Shown: positions 10,501 through 19,176, counted from the first letter of the stretch. The stretch: DNA of 64,000 nucleotides from Bathymodiolus thermophilus thioautotrophic gill symbiont (GCF_003711265.1 NZ_CP024634.1:1860001-1924000), one strand, 5' to 3'. The notes: generated from the letters alone by a model not told the origin. A program made the numbers and translations.

Positions 10501-11312
10501 ACCTATCTGCTATTGTCAGTGGCACAGGAGGCTTTGTCATTCATGGTGAAACAGCAGGGGACGAAAGTGGCGCTTCAGTCTCCGGCGCAGGCGATGTGAA
10601 TGGCGACGGCTTAGATGATTTGCTTATTAGTGGTACTTATGCCGATCCAAATGGTAAATCAGGCGCAGGTAAATCCTATGTCGTGTTTGGCAAAACCGAT
10701 ACCGAAGCTATTGACTTAACCAAACTTAGTGGCAACTCAAAATACGCTATCGATTATCTCGGCAATGAAAACGCCAATACCCTTACAGGCACCAATAGCA
10801 ACGAAATCTTCGTTGCTGATGCAGACAATGACATACTGATAGGTAACGGCGGTATGGATGTCTTTAACGCAGGATCAGGCGATGACACCATTATCATTAA
10901 TGCCAGTAACATCGCCGCATTGGCACAAATGGGTGCAGGTAACCGCTCTCGTGTGGATGGTGGTGGTAATACTGACACACTAAAATTAGACGGCAGTGAT
11001 TTAACCCTAGATTTAACCAACATCAGTAACAGACGCATTCAAGATATTGAAGTAATTGACATCACTGGTTCAGGTAATAACACTTTAAAACTTAATCTTA
11101 ATGACTTGCTAGACAGCTCTAGCGCCACCAATATCCTAAAAGTAATCGGCAATTCAGGTGACAAAGTTGATATAACAGTTGACAGCACTCACTTTATCAA
11201 AGGCGCTGGCATCACACAAGACAGCATTCAATACGATGTGTATGCTCACAGCCGTGCCGATAGCGATGCTCATGCTGCACTTTGGGTTCAACAGGATGTT
11301 AGTATTATTTGA
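4524..11312 (+). CDS. giant surface protein A: BapA-like N-terminus, Ig-like repeats, discoidin-like domain, one FG-GAP propeller, RTX-like tail
   Basis: This is a 2262-aa protein with a strong Shine-Dalgarno AGGAGG 4 nt before the ATG. Residues 1-~130 resemble the N-terminal module of BapA-type adhesins. A hydrophobic Ala/Val run (153-168) and a Gly/Ser/Asp linker (169-185) follow. After a ~240-aa domain shared with giant protein B come Ig-like and SwmB-like repeats (~425-1560) containing VDTTAPIFTS and LVLTYNEVLD motifs. A discoidin-like domain lies at ~1032-1190. Seven FG-GAP blades with GDVNGDGLDDL calcium motifs (~1580-2070) form one predicted beta-propeller. The tail (~2080-2262) has RTX-type GNGGMDVFNAGSGDD repeats, as in type I-secreted proteins. 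No cleavable Sec signal is seen. A calcium-stabilised adhesin exported by type I secretion is inferred, but no HlyB/D/TolC genes are nearby. Confidence 0.85.
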   Translation: MQAKTSKEVTILQNKAQKLADKLNEEIVTITRDTQHIQVQVGTVYQLNIEDFDAKKLNLIAKKVGDDLEVVLEEGTVVFDNYFAVCATDLSCLVSLPAEDGELYHVIADTFFTLEDGTQVVYFYGEHSIVSTESSATSADNNQSFMDVVNSNIAIVAAVVVAAVVVASSGSGNSDGDSDSDGNSNFFVTLMAGPVLDNTGIKIAAYDKDGKLIAEGEKQADGRYKFDKSKITGIVIFKAYDTDDAVDYQDEKGNKMDLDIALLAVTNTEGKSVAAITVLTTIAAKQAGITDDGKAEAGGVTVSSTPLTETIVNAKNEGVGKAFGVNDIISIPKAIIDKNGKVTQDADNYGQVLAAVSGVGTIKDVVEKYDTIGEWDTATQNDGTFKDAVKQEFVNGAAKVVTNNDEINDIALNAVLTGNGSITAQVFITITSNKTGIAGNEVTFTFTFSNALANLSDFTVSDIGITGGTVASSFKTGATTTVYQLVVTPNANTEGNIIISVDAKLSKYTSAINFTQAYDVKAPTTPENLVLATNDDTGLSDSDNITNKTTVTITGKAEAGSMVELFNGNTSLGEKITADSNGNFSKTVTLAANATTNITAKATDAIGNTSVASSALLVSVDTTDPTFTSGNTGASVVNQINPVYNAEVDDGDTSVKYTLRTADLLKFNINADSGIVTYKTAPSAITATLDNIVITATDIAGNSQTHNVAIAIVNNPLVIITSNKPNGTNGAFELTFTFTEKVNGFELSDIVFTGAGTNDANISKGTLTTASSGANQNKVFTLMVTPETALTDGDITVDVAANVATSATSNQANIVAAQLIQKFDETKPATPNAILTDSGSNTTDGITNDATISVPANTETNATVEYKINEGAWHQIYTKPTTGGTYTVKVRQTDRAGNVSDEQSIVFTLDTTIPIVNTTTITATNATGTAKTDVLGVGDKVIVTVTLSEIVVVTGTPTYTINVGGVNKAAIYSSSSSDTLVFSYTIVAGDNDSAGGITAGVNALLLAGSTLKDKAGHDAVLTTPAVTDNGSKAQWATGASASSQSNSANYGANEAIGAPDSSLNLDDNEAQVGNSWSENWDDRSKINTLTLTYDTAVFIQKIVVRETYKTGAIKTVEVFKDGNFETVYTKSGATETGGKMEGVVAGKVSDTEIILDNILSYKSEKIRISVGSDGVSESNLIDAVQLIGLMGLAVDTTAPILFSAIINDKTLVLTYDESLDATHVPILEDFALNVNGSVIENAFEGNIVINAKTITLTLTNAIAIGASSILLNYVDSTGNDTNTIRDTAGNRAARITGQSVENNIVADTTAPIFTSAAVDDTTLVLTYNEVLDAGNIPATSAFTLEVDGNTVVDAFTGVAVVDAMAKTVTLTLASAVINGATVRISYIDTTTGDDTSAIQDTAGNDAASISNKNVVNNTPFAVDLDPATGIQISSSVASSATKIAIGVAFDADIADATSAVIKSIKVILGGTGLNTTHDKLVLDNDIALNSDITKVTGKTIGTVTGLEYTYTKTSQTLLISKTTDTFTAIEVAKVVEAIKLKNIDADSQLGIRTATITYTDTAGNESNSAIASLEVAAPRGFILNGEMANDQSSYSLSNAGDVNGDGLDDLIIGTPNATPDGRINAGKSYVVFGKTTGAAIDLSAITSGTGGFVINGETGRTPGGFDDDSDHSGFSVSSAGDMNGDGLDDLIVVADNLYDFEKKPYVIFGTTSTTAINLSTIANSTKGFTIVSDSVNDSGQMVVSSTGDVNGDGLDDLIIGIQSADPDNRSRAGKSYVVFGKTTGTVVDLNIIASGTGGFVINGEVANDRSGSSVSNAGDVNGDGLDDLIIGANYASDYKGKTYVVFGTTDTTAIELSAIASGTGGFVINGKAEKGYSGTSVSSAGDVNGDGLDDLLVGAHITDSNGKSNAGNSYVVFGTTNTTAIDLSAIASGTGGFVIKGESVDDRSGFSVSGAGDVNGDGLDDLLVGAYYANNQKGKTYVVFGTADTTAIDLSAIVSGTGGFVIHGETAGDESGASVSGAGDVNGDGLDDLLISGTYADPNGKSGAGKSYVVFGKTDTEAIDLTKLSGNSKYAIDYLGNENANTLTGTNSNEIFVADADNDILIGNGGMDVFNAGSGDDTIIINASNIAALAQMGAGNRSRVDGGGNTDTLKLDGSDLTLDLTNISNRRIQDIEVIDITGSGNNTLKLNLNDLLDSSSATNILKVIGNSGDKVDITVDSTHFIKGAGITQDSIQYDVYAHSRADSDAHAALWVQQDVSII

Positions 11313-11318
11313 TAAAAT

Positions 11319-11339
11319 AAAAACCACAGCGAGGTTTTT
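11319..11339 (+). terminator. probable intrinsic terminator of giant gene A
   Basis: Seven bases AAAAACC at 11319-11325 pair with GGTTTTT at 11333-11339 around a 7-nt loop. The site lies just downstream of the stop codon, and the 3' arm itself supplies a U run. The stem is A/U-rich and only two G-C pairs deep, so termination may be weak. Confidence 0.45.
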
Positions 11340-11584
11340 ATGTCAATAGTTGACCCTTGAAAACCACTTGGCCACTACTTGATTTGTCATAATAACAAGT
11401 AAACCAATTTTTGGTAAGGTGGCGCTTTTTTTTGGTCGTTTTGCTTAAAAATATGTTAACCGAGTCTTTAACAATATCTACCAAAAAGGACTTGCTGTGT
11501 GAGGACTATCTCCTCGTTCCGAGTTCTGCTTGAGAATGTATGCACTACCATTCTTTGTTTTTATTTGTTTTTATGCGTTTAAAA

Positions 11585-11605
11585 GGATGGGTTACAAACC
11601 CATCC
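11585..11605. repeat. perfect hairpin in the gene A-gmhA intergenic region
   Basis: GGATGGGTT, ACA, AACCCATCC is a 9-bp perfect inverted repeat in the otherwise gene-free interval 11340-11719. This gap separates the convergent giant gene A and the heptose operon, so a bidirectional terminator or REP-like role is plausible. Near 11350 there is also a weak match to the 17-bp end of the 1507-bp IS at 55998. I see nothing else there. Confidence 0.5.
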
Positions 11606-11719
11606 CTACCCATGGCATGGTGTGTATTATTTGGGAATGTGGGTCTTTTTTAATTTCTCGCTTTGTCTTTTTTTTACAAAAAAAAGTTTGAAAGTTACTG
11701 GGGCAATAAGCAACATGCG

Positions 11720-12286
11720 CTAATCTATAGTTTGCTCAATAAGATGGCAGAGTGTGTGACCAAGTACAATGTGCATTTCTTGGATGCGTGGGGTGTCTTC
11801 ACTAGGAATGACTAGGTTGATGTTGCATAAGTCGTTCATTTTGCCACCTTGTCTACCGCTAAAGCCGATGAGTTGGCAACCTGAGTTTTTGGCGGCTTGT
11901 AGTCCGTTGATAACATTCGTGCTGCTGCCGCCGGTGCTGATGCCGATAGCGATATCGTTTTTATTTGCTAGGGCTTCTACTTGGCGAGAAAAAATAAATT
12001 CATAGCCATAGTCATTGCCAATTGAAGTGAGGGCTGAGGTGTCGGTTGTAAGGGCGATGGCGGCTAGGCCTCGGCGTTCAGTTTTGTATCGGCCTACGAG
12101 TTCTGCGGCGATGTGTTGTGCGTCAGCGGCACTGCCACCGTTGCCGAATATGAGGATTTTGCCGCCATTGTTAAGGCTGTTTGTGCATAAATTAACTGCC
12201 ATTTCGAGTTGAGTACTGATGGCGTCCATTGTTGCTTGTGTTGTTTTTAGGTGTGCGTTAAATTCAGATTCAATGACGGATTGCAT
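11720..12286 (-). CDS. gmhA: phosphoheptose isomerase GmhA
   Basis: GmhA converts sedoheptulose 7-phosphate to D-glycero-D-manno-heptose 7-phosphate, the first step of ADP-heptose synthesis for the LPS inner core. The 188-aa protein is of family length and is a SIS-domain protein: [20 protein letters not shown] (~47-66) and [12 protein letters not shown] (~114-125) are the phosphosugar-binding segments, and a C-terminal [15 protein letters not shown] carries the conserved Glu/His residues. It lies 2 bp after hldE in the same orientation and ends the hldD-hldE-gmhA operon. Intact and cytosolic. Confidence 0.95.
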   Translation of the reverse strand: MQSVIESEFNAHLKTTQATMDAISTQLEMAVNLCTNSLNNGGKILIFGNGGSAADAQHIAAELVGRYKTERRGLAAIALTTDTSALTSIGNDYGYEFIFSRQVEALANKNDIAIGISTGGSSTNVINGLQAAKNSGCQLIGFSGRQGGKMNDLCNINLVIPSEDTPRIQEMHIVLGHTLCHLIEQTID

Positions 12287-12288
12287 AA

Positions 12289-13716
12289 TTATTTTCCTTG
12301 TTGGATTTTTTCAATGGTTTTGGTGGTGCTTTTACCGTTGACAAATTGCACCAATTTTAATTCCTCTACAATGTCCTGCCCTACTACCTCTTTGCCTGCA
12401 TAATCTCCGCCTTTAACCAGGATGTGTGGCTGAATGGCTTTGATTAAATGATAAGGTGTGTCTTCATTGAATATCACTACATAATCAACGGCTTCAAGTG
12501 CTGCCAATATATAGGCTCTATCGGATTGCGTATTAATGGGGCGGTCTGCGCCTTTTAGGGTGGTTACTGATTGATCGGAATTGAGTCCTAATATTAGCAC
12601 ATCGCCAAAACTTTTTGCGGTTTCTAAATAACGCACATGGCCTGCATGTAGCAAATCAAAACAACCGTTGGTGAAAATAATTTTCTTGCCTTTTGATCTT
12701 AATTCAGCACTCAGAATGGTGATTTCATCGTGTGTTTTAATGTGTGCATCGCTGCTTGATTTGTTTAAACTGGATTCATATTCAATGATTTCATTGAGTG
12801 TGGCGGTTGCGCTACCGATTTTGCCAACGACAACGCCTGCTGCAAGATTTGCAAACTTGACGGCATCATCAATTCCATAACCACAAGCCAAGGAAAAACC
12901 CAGCGAGGCTAATACGGTATCACCTGCCCCTGTCACATCAAACACCTCTCTGGCCTTGGTAGGATGAACACGCAATTCATCATCATAAATTGCCACGCCC
13001 TGCTCACTAAGGGTAATAAGTGACACTTTTAAATCATAATCAATTTTCAGTTTTTTTATCACATAAGCAAGGCTTGCGTCATCGTTGATGTTGGTTGCTA
13101 AAGATTCGCTGGCTTCTTTTTTATTGGGGGTTAGTAAGTAAGCGCCTTGGTATTTGGAATAATCTAAACCCTTGGGGTCGATTAAGACTTTTTTACCATT
13201 TTCATTGGCAATGGTAATTAATGACTGGGTTAGTTCGAAGGTTAGTACGCCTTTTCCATAGTCAGATAGCAAAATGGTATCATAGTTTGCAACTAGGTTT
13301 TTAAAGGAGTTTAGCAATTGGGTTTGTGATTCTTGGCTAATTTCATCTGTGCTTTCTCGGTCATATCTAACCACTTGTTGTTGCGAGGCAATGATTCTAC
13401 TTTTTTTACTGGTAATGCGATTTTTTTGTGTAATCAAGTGATTTGTATTAACTTTAATGTCATTAAGTAAGGCTTTTAATTCATCGCAAATTTCACAATC
13501 ACCGACCACACTCATTACACCAACTTGTGCACCGAGTGCATGTAAGTTATTGATGACATTCCCCGCTCCGCCCAACACGCTACTTTCTCTTTGCACATTA
13601 ATCACTTGCACAGGGGCTTCTGGTGAGATTCTGTCGCAAGTTCCCCACAGATAATGGTCAATCATTAAATCGCCAATGACCAAAATTTTGGGCGCTTTTC
13701 CTTGTAAATTGATCAC
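12289..13716 (-). CDS. hldE: bifunctional heptose 7-phosphate kinase / heptose 1-phosphate adenylyltransferase HldE
   Basis: This 475-aa protein joins two activities of the ADP-heptose pathway. The N-terminal PfkB/ribokinase-type half (~1-315) phosphorylates heptose 7-phosphate; it shows [15 protein letters not shown] near 50 and the catalytic-loop motif [11 protein letters not shown] near 262. The C-terminal half (~340-475) is a nucleotidyltransferase with [17 protein letters not shown], the HxGH-type site that adds AMP. Length and order match full-length HldE (RfaE). The start overlaps the stop of hldD by 4 bp (ATGA type), indicating translational coupling. Confidence 0.95.
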   Translation of the reverse strand: MINLQGKAPKILVIGDLMIDHYLWGTCDRISPEAPVQVINVQRESSVLGGAGNVINNLHALGAQVGVMSVVGDCEICDELKALLNDIKVNTNHLITQKNRITSKKSRIIASQQQVVRYDRESTDEISQESQTQLLNSFKNLVANYDTILLSDYGKGVLTFELTQSLITIANENGKKVLIDPKGLDYSKYQGAYLLTPNKKEASESLATNINDDASLAYVIKKLKIDYDLKVSLITLSEQGVAIYDDELRVHPTKAREVFDVTGAGDTVLASLGFSLACGYGIDDAVKFANLAAGVVVGKIGSATATLNEIIEYESSLNKSSSDAHIKTHDEITILSAELRSKGKKIIFTNGCFDLLHAGHVRYLETAKSFGDVLILGLNSDQSVTTLKGADRPINTQSDRAYILAALEAVDYVVIFNEDTPYHLIKAIQPHILVKGGDYAGKEVVGQDIVEELKLVQFVNGKSTTKTIEKIQQGK

Positions 13717-14717
13717 GATATGTCAGTGCCGTATAAGCGTTTAATTTCAGGAATATAGGCTTTGATACCTGCTTCTAGGCTAATTTTTGGTTCAAATCCA
13801 AGTCCAGTTTTTGAGGTGGAAATGTCTGCTTGTGTGTGCATTTGATAGCCTGCATAAGGATTGGGAATGTAATCGGTGCCTAAATCGGTTTGTAGTTCTT
13901 GTTGCAAAATATCAGCAATATCTTGAAAACTTCTAGGGGTACCAGTACCCACATTGTAAGTGCCATTTTGCTGGGGGTGGCAGGCTTTAATATTGGCTTG
14001 AATAACATCTTCAATATTAATGAAATCACGCAATATTTGCGCTGAATTTTCAAACAGTTTTGGTGCTTTTCCTGCTAGAATTTGATGCCCCAACTGGATT
14101 ACCATGGACGAAGTCTTGGCTTTGTAATATTCACGAGGGCCATACACATTAAAAAACTTTAAACCAACAATGGTCATTTCAGGAAAATCATTTGCAAATC
14201 GATAAGCAATTTGATCCATCATATATTTGCTAAATCCATAAGGGTTTTCAGGGCTTTCCTGACCCACCGTTTGTGGCGAAGGCAAACTTCCATAAGTCGC
14301 TGCTGAACTTGCATACACCATTACTGCACCGTCTTTTTGAGCTTTGTTTAGCAAATCATAAAATGAATTTACATTGGTTTTCATTACTATTTCTTGGTCG
14401 TACACCCGTGTATCAGAAATGGCGGCCTGATGAAAAATAAAATCAAATCCATAATCATCAAGCAGTGCTAAATCAGTCTTATTATTAATGTTGCCACACA
14501 CCACATCACCAGTAAAGCCAATTAAATTCTTATAATGTCCAAAACTTTGTAAATTACCATTGGCAAAAGTTGCCTCACTTCTAAAACAATCAAACACCAC
14601 CACCTGAGCATTGGGGTAGTTTTCTTGAAAATAGAAGGCCAAATTACTGCCAATAAATCCAGCGCCACCAGTGATCAAGATAGTTTTGTGGTTAAAATCA
14701 ATATCGTTATAAGTCAT
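13713..14717 (-). CDS. hldD: ADP-glyceromanno-heptose 6-epimerase HldD
   Basis: HldD epimerises ADP-D-glycero-D-manno-heptose to the L-glycero form used in LPS core. The 334-aa protein is an extended SDR: the NAD(P)-binding GGAGFIGSNLA lies near residue 17, and the Ser-Tyr-Lys site appears as YASSAATYG (~115-123) and NPYGFSKYMMD (~138-148), with K adjacent. A conserved FFNVYGPREYYKAKTSS follows. It is the first gene of hldD-hldE-gmhA. The separate phosphatase gene gmhB is not in the window. Confidence 0.95.
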   Translation of the reverse strand: MTYNDIDFNHKTILITGGAGFIGSNLAFYFQENYPNAQVVVFDCFRSEATFANGNLQSFGHYKNLIGFTGDVVCGNINNKTDLALLDDYGFDFIFHQAAISDTRVYDQEIVMKTNVNSFYDLLNKAQKDGAVMVYASSAATYGSLPSPQTVGQESPENPYGFSKYMMDQIAYRFANDFPEMTIVGLKFFNVYGPREYYKAKTSSMVIQLGHQILAGKAPKLFENSAQILRDFINIEDVIQANIKACHPQQNGTYNVGTGTPRSFQDIADILQQELQTDLGTDYIPNPYAGYQMHTQADISTSKTGLGFEPKISLEAGIKAYIPEIKRLYGTDIS

Positions 14718-14764
14718 AAGGGTTTTTTAAAGTTATTACAATGTCTAAATTTTAACCTACTAAC

Positions 14765-14830
14765 GAGGCCTTTGCACAAATATGAACAATCATCAGCATC
14801 CATTTGGCAATGATAAATTTCTTAAAAAAT
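14765..14830. mobile_element. half copy of the MITE
   Basis: The segment begins GAGGCCTTTGCACAAATATG and continues with AACAATCATCAGCATCCA, matching the left third of the MITE at 4104-4264. The right half is missing. It lies between the metallopeptidase gene and hldD. Confidence 0.6.
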
Positions 14831-14881
14831 ACCCTTATTACTCGGTGGCATTGGCGTTAACAACAAAACTGCTTGTGATTA

Positions 14882-17800
14882 TTATGGTATTGAATTAGGT
14901 GCTGGCTTATTTGAATCAAGCACATTAATAGCTTCCCATGCTCGTTTAACTTGCTCTATAACATTCACATCACTGCCAGCGCTGGCAATCATACCTGCTT
15001 TGGCATCATGAAAGGTAGTTACTTCAGTCCATTGATTTTTATTGGCATCTAAGGCAATTTTCATCGCATTATCAATGCCTATGCCAGTAACAGTAGTGCC
15101 GTTATGAGTACCACCAACTGACAATAAATAAAACATTTTATTAGCAACGGAACTGTTGTAATGCACGCCACATACATCGTTTTCATGACTTGATGGTACT
15201 GGGCAATTGATTTCATCTGTTGTGCGCCAGTTTTCGCCCTTGTAGGTGTCTGGATAAGGCACGGTATCGTTAACCCTAGGTCGAATGGCGACGCCACTTC
15301 TATTCAAAATTTTATAATTATCCTCTTTTCCATAAGCCACAGCCAATGAAGACGGGTTACTCATTGAGCGATTAGGTGTATTCACTGGGCCCAGCGTCCA
15401 TATTTTTTCGCCAGTTGAATAATGTTGCTTCACAGAAATACCGAACCAGTCTGAAAATGCTTCATTAAGCGCCCCAGATTGACGCAAATATGCCAATTTA
15501 GAAAAACTTCCAGTAATTGAATGCCCCCATTCATGGGCAACAACATCCACAAGATAGGACAAACTTTTCCTGTGACCTCGCTCTGGTTTAGGGGGTGTGA
15601 AATAAAGATTACCTCCACTGGAAAAAGCATTAAAGTACGAACCAGGATAACAGTCTGCGCCACAAGAGTCTGAAGACCGAGGATACAAATAGTTGGTAAT
15701 TGACAATAAATCCCCGTCTGCGTCATTGTAACTATTTGTTTTTAAAATATCTTTTAAATAACGGTAAACTTTAATTGAGTTGGCGTGTGCATCAACCCCT
15801 TCTTTATCAAGATATTTTGCTTGTGTGGCAGTATGTTTAATATGCCCTCCTTCATTACCCAACCCAATTGATTTAATGGTTTTGACTTCTACATTAGAGG
15901 TGTCTGAGGTGACAATACTCTGCAAGTAATAACTTTGGTTTGACTTTAGAATATCTAAGGTGATATTATTGCCATTTTGCCCTTGGGTAACTATTGTTTT
16001 TTTCGTTTCATCAAGTGTTTGAATGGGGGTGACAATCGGATCTTTATAATAGCAAGCTTGTGTGCTTGCAGCTCGAATTCTAACAACGATCATACCCTCG
16101 GCTTGTTGTTGCATATTGAAACGAATTACTCTATTTCGATCTACAATGACACGGTTTTTAGCCACCCCATTCTTAAACACTCTCACCATACAACAGTTAA
16201 CTTTGCCACAAGCAAGTGTTGGTATTTCAAATGTTCGCCTTCCTGTTGAAGGGAAGGTAAAGTTATATTCCCCCTCTTCGGTAGTAATTCCTGTATAACC
16301 TGCTGTGCTTCTATCGTTTTCTATTTGAGTGGTTAAAAATTGTTCAGCATTTTCTTTACTCACCAGTATTTTACTTTCACCAAATCTATTAATATACTCT
16401 TGGGACAAGTCACCATCGGGCAGATATTGTTCCTTTGTGTTACTTGAAAATCTGGCAACATCAATGCCATTACTTGGATCGCTATCAACATCTAAAGTTT
16501 GTAACAATTGCGTGATTTTAACCATTTTTTGATTGCTATTAGCAATATCACTTGGATACAATGTACCAGTGGCTAACGATTTACCCAAATACAAACCACC
16601 TAAATAGAATTTAATATGTTCGCCTGTTTTATATTTATAGGTGCCTAATGTATCGGTTATACCAGTATCAGTTGCAGTAACATATTTCAATCCTTTAACT
16701 GCACTGCCCTTAAAGTAACCCGTTACTATGCTAGCAACAACTAGAGCGGTTGGTGTACTATCTATGTCTTCTGATGCGCCCATAGAATCCGTAAAAATGG
16801 CTCGCACTTTAATGTTTTTGCCAATATAAGCTTGAATTAGGACGAGTTCACTACTACTTTGCCCACTAATAAGATTATCGTCAACATACCATTGATAAGT
16901 AATATCACTTGGTACGCCATCAATATCATTAATATGTGCGCTCAGTGTCTCGCCTCGAATAGCATTACCAAGAATACTGATTGTGGCTAGATCATTCACA
17001 TTGGCAACTGCATTAGATGGTGCACTATACACACTTTCTGATGCCCCCATAGAATCCGTAAAAGTAGCCTGCACTTTAATTGTTTTGCCAACATGATTTT
17101 GCGTTAGAGAGAGTGTGCTACTGTTTTGCCCACTAATAGGATCAGTGTCAACATACCATTGATAAGTAATATCACTTGGTACGCCATCAAGGTCGCGAAT
17201 TTCTGTTTCGAGTGTCTCACCTTGGCTGACATTACCAAGAATGCCAATTGTGGCTACATCATTCACATTGGCAACTAAGCCAGATAGTTCACTATATATA
17301 TCTTCTGATGCCCCCATAGAATCCGTAAAAGTAGCCCGCACTTTAATTTTTTTACCGACATAATCTTGCGTTAGAAAGAGTGTACTGCCGTTTTTCCAAT
17401 TAATAAGATCATCGCCAATATACCATCGATAAGCAATATTATTTGGCACGCCATCAAGGTCGTAAACATCTGCACTCAATTTCTCACCTTGAATAGCATT
17501 ACCAAGAATTCTGATTGTGGCTAAATCATTCACATTGGCAACTAGGCTAGATAGATCGCTATATACATCTTCTGACACACCTGTAGAATCTACGAAGAGG
17601 ACTCGCACTTTAATTTTTTTACCAACATGGTTTTGAGTTAGGGGGAATGCATTGCCACTTTGTTCACTAACAAGATTAGCGCCAGCATACCATTGATAAG
17701 TAATGTCACTTGGTACGCCACCAAGGTCTTCAATCTCGGCTGTTAAAGTCATATTTTCTACAACATAACCATTGATACGAACAGTTGCTGGGGTATTGAC

Positions 17801-18331
17801 AACACCATATTTATTGAGTGTTTGAGCCAAATGCTCTTGAGCCTTATTTTTCGTTACTAAAGTTTTGCTTGAAAAAGTATGGCTATCAATATAATCTTGC
17901 GTTAAATCATCATTAGGCAATGTAGTATCAGCACCTTTAAATTGTTTACTCACATCGATGCCATCGTCTAAATTGTTGTTGCTATCCAAGGTTTGTAACA
18001 ATTGTGCAATCTTAATACTATGTTCATAATCTGTTGCGATATTATGAGGGTAAAGTGCTTCACTTGCTATGGCACTACCCAACACCATATTACCCAAAGA
18101 AAAAGTAATCCTCTCTCCTGCTACATATTGGTAACTGCCGAGTTTATCAGTTGTGCCACTTTGTGTTATGGTCGTGTAGTTTAGTCCTTCAACTGCACTG
18201 TCTCTAAAATAGCCAGTTTCAACGGGTGCATTATCACCACCACCACTGCCACCACCACAAGCAGATAGCAATAACACACTAAGTAGAGTAAAACACCGAA
18301 TGCCTTTAAGCTGTAATGGTAAAGTTATCAT
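14882..18331 (-). CDS. lipoprotein with Ig-like repeats and M4 (thermolysin-type) metallopeptidase domain
   Basis: This 1149-aa protein starts with a lipoprotein signal (LLSAC, lipid Cys25, followed by a Gly/Ser stretch). A domain opening GYFRDSAVEGL (~40-175) is repeated at ~548-690 as GYFKGSAVKGL. Between them lie four tandem Ig-like repeats of about 90 aa, each with DLDGVPSDITYQWY and FTDSMGASE. A beta-rich segment (~700-790) precedes the peptidase. Near residues 933-937 is HEWGH, and exactly 20 residues after its second His is the Glu of NEAFSD, the M4 zinc-ligand arrangement. Zinc endopeptidase activity at the outer membrane is inferred. The usual M4 propeptide is missing here and is supplied by the upstream gene, whose TAA stop overlaps this ATG by one base. 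Confidence 0.85.
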   Translation of the reverse strand: MITLPLQLKGIRCFTLLSVLLLSACGGGSGGGDNAPVETGYFRDSAVEGLNYTTITQSGTTDKLGSYQYVAGERITFSLGNMVLGSAIASEALYPHNIATDYEHSIKIAQLLQTLDSNNNLDDGIDVSKQFKGADTTLPNDDLTQDYIDSHTFSSKTLVTKNKAQEHLAQTLNKYGVVNTPATVRINGYVVENMTLTAEIEDLGGVPSDITYQWYAGANLVSEQSGNAFPLTQNHVGKKIKVRVLFVDSTGVSEDVYSDLSSLVANVNDLATIRILGNAIQGEKLSADVYDLDGVPNNIAYRWYIGDDLINWKNGSTLFLTQDYVGKKIKVRATFTDSMGASEDIYSELSGLVANVNDVATIGILGNVSQGETLETEIRDLDGVPSDITYQWYVDTDPISGQNSSTLSLTQNHVGKTIKVQATFTDSMGASESVYSAPSNAVANVNDLATISILGNAIRGETLSAHINDIDGVPSDITYQWYVDDNLISGQSSSELVLIQAYIGKNIKVRAIFTDSMGASEDIDSTPTALVVASIVTGYFKGSAVKGLKYVTATDTGITDTLGTYKYKTGEHIKFYLGGLYLGKSLATGTLYPSDIANSNQKMVKITQLLQTLDVDSDPSNGIDVARFSSNTKEQYLPDGDLSQEYINRFGESKILVSKENAEQFLTTQIENDRSTAGYTGITTEEGEYNFTFPSTGRRTFEIPTLACGKVNCCMVRVFKNGVAKNRVIVDRNRVIRFNMQQQAEGMIVVRIRAASTQACYYKDPIVTPIQTLDETKKTIVTQGQNGNNITLDILKSNQSYYLQSIVTSDTSNVEVKTIKSIGLGNEGGHIKHTATQAKYLDKEGVDAHANSIKVYRYLKDILKTNSYNDADGDLLSITNYLYPRSSDSCGADCYPGSYFNAFSSGGNLYFTPPKPERGHRKSLSYLVDVVAHEWGHSITGSFSKLAYLRQSGALNEAFSDWFGISVKQHYSTGEKIWTLGPVNTPNRSMSNPSSLAVAYGKEDNYKILNRSGVAIRPRVNDTVPYPDTYKGENWRTTDEINCPVPSSHENDVCGVHYNSSVANKMFYLLSVGGTHNGTTVTGIGIDNAMKIALDANKNQWTEVTTFHDAKAGMIASAGSDVNVIEQVKRAWEAINVLDSNKPAPNSIP

Positions 18332-18930
18332 TAGTATTTAATGTCCTCTATTTTTGATAGAATATTGGGTGGATTGCTATCACTAACACGATAAATAGTT
18401 TCTATGCCGTTAACCGATAACCGCACTTGCCAAATAACATAAGGTTGTGTTTGTATAATCATGGGCTTGATGGACAATACTTTGTGTTGTTTTTGGTCAA
18501 TAAATGCCAATACTTTGTCAGCGGTTAATTGGGTTTTTTCTTGATTAAGGTGTGCGTCAATTTTGCTTTTAAACGAAGGTGATAATAATTGCTGATAACC
18601 ACTAATGCTACTAACAGCCTCTTGGTCAAAGTGGACAATAATCTGCATTTTCTCCACCTCAATGCCACGGTATGTGGTCTTGAAACGCAAATGCTGATTG
18701 CCAAACCTGTCGGTATTGGTTTGTTGAAAAAGTAACGCCCCATCACTGCTAAGATTTAATTGAGCCCTGTGTTCTAGAATGCTTGAACGGGCTTGCTCAA
18801 GTGTTGTTGCAGATCCGCCCATGCTGTCTGCACTTAGGATATTGTCAACATCAAGATGAAAAAAACCACCCCAAGCATAGGTACTGCCTAGGTAGCCACA
18901 TAAAATTAAGGTACGAATCATTGTTGCCAT
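18331..18930 (-). CDS. stand-alone FTP/PepSY-type propeptide of the M4 peptidase
   Basis: This 199-aa protein has a short N-terminal signal (IRTLILCGYLGSTYAWG). The body resembles the fungalysin/thermolysin propeptide: HLRFKTTYRGIEVEKMQIIVHF followed by a PepSY-like stretch in which INQKQHKV-type and YVIWQVRLSVNG segments can be seen. In ordinary M4 enzymes this region is the N-terminal chaperone and inhibitor of the same polypeptide. Here it is its own gene, coupled by a TAATG overlap to the peptidase gene, so it probably folds or restrains the peptidase in trans. A second possible start is at codon 4 (MIRT). Confidence 0.7.
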   Translation of the reverse strand: MATMIRTLILCGYLGSTYAWGGFFHLDVDNILSADSMGGSATTLEQARSSILEHRAQLNLSSDGALLFQQTNTDRFGNQHLRFKTTYRGIEVEKMQIIVHFDQEAVSSISGYQQLLSPSFKSKIDAHLNQEKTQLTADKVLAFIDQKQHKVLSIKPMIIQTQPYVIWQVRLSVNGIETIYRVSDSNPPNILSKIEDIKY

Positions 18931-19082
18931 AGTTTAAGATTTGATTAGATTGATTCTAGACATAGCATTATACTTTTGTTAGCCCTTGAAAAGCGTGTAA
19001 ATAACTTTTTTTTCAGCGGGTTATTAAATTTAATATAGTACCAAGAAAAACAATATACGGCAAATTTCACCCCTTAAAACAA

Positions 19083-19176
19083 CAAAGAGACTTCTGCGTT
19101 AAGCATAAATACCAACCAAAATCCAAATTTTATTCAACATCCATATCTAAGGCAAAGATTTCATAAAGAATGGTTG
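19083..19176. repeat. 3' flank of giant gene B, also present at 33805
   Basis: The segment reads GAGACTTCTGCGTTAAGCAT, then CAACATCCATATCTAAGG, and runs into the gene B stop. It is homologous to 33805-33893. Its first 20 bases resemble the terminal inverted repeat of the 1303-bp IS (AAGACCCCTGCATTAAAC), so it may be an old IS or MITE end. The rest of 18931-19082 shows nothing I recognise. Confidence 0.5.

Noticed and set aside
11341-11365. A solo end of the 1507-bp IS near TTGACCCTTGAAAACCAC
   Set aside because: It matches about 16 of 19 terminal bases, but without a partner end or target duplication it is too weak to call as a feature.
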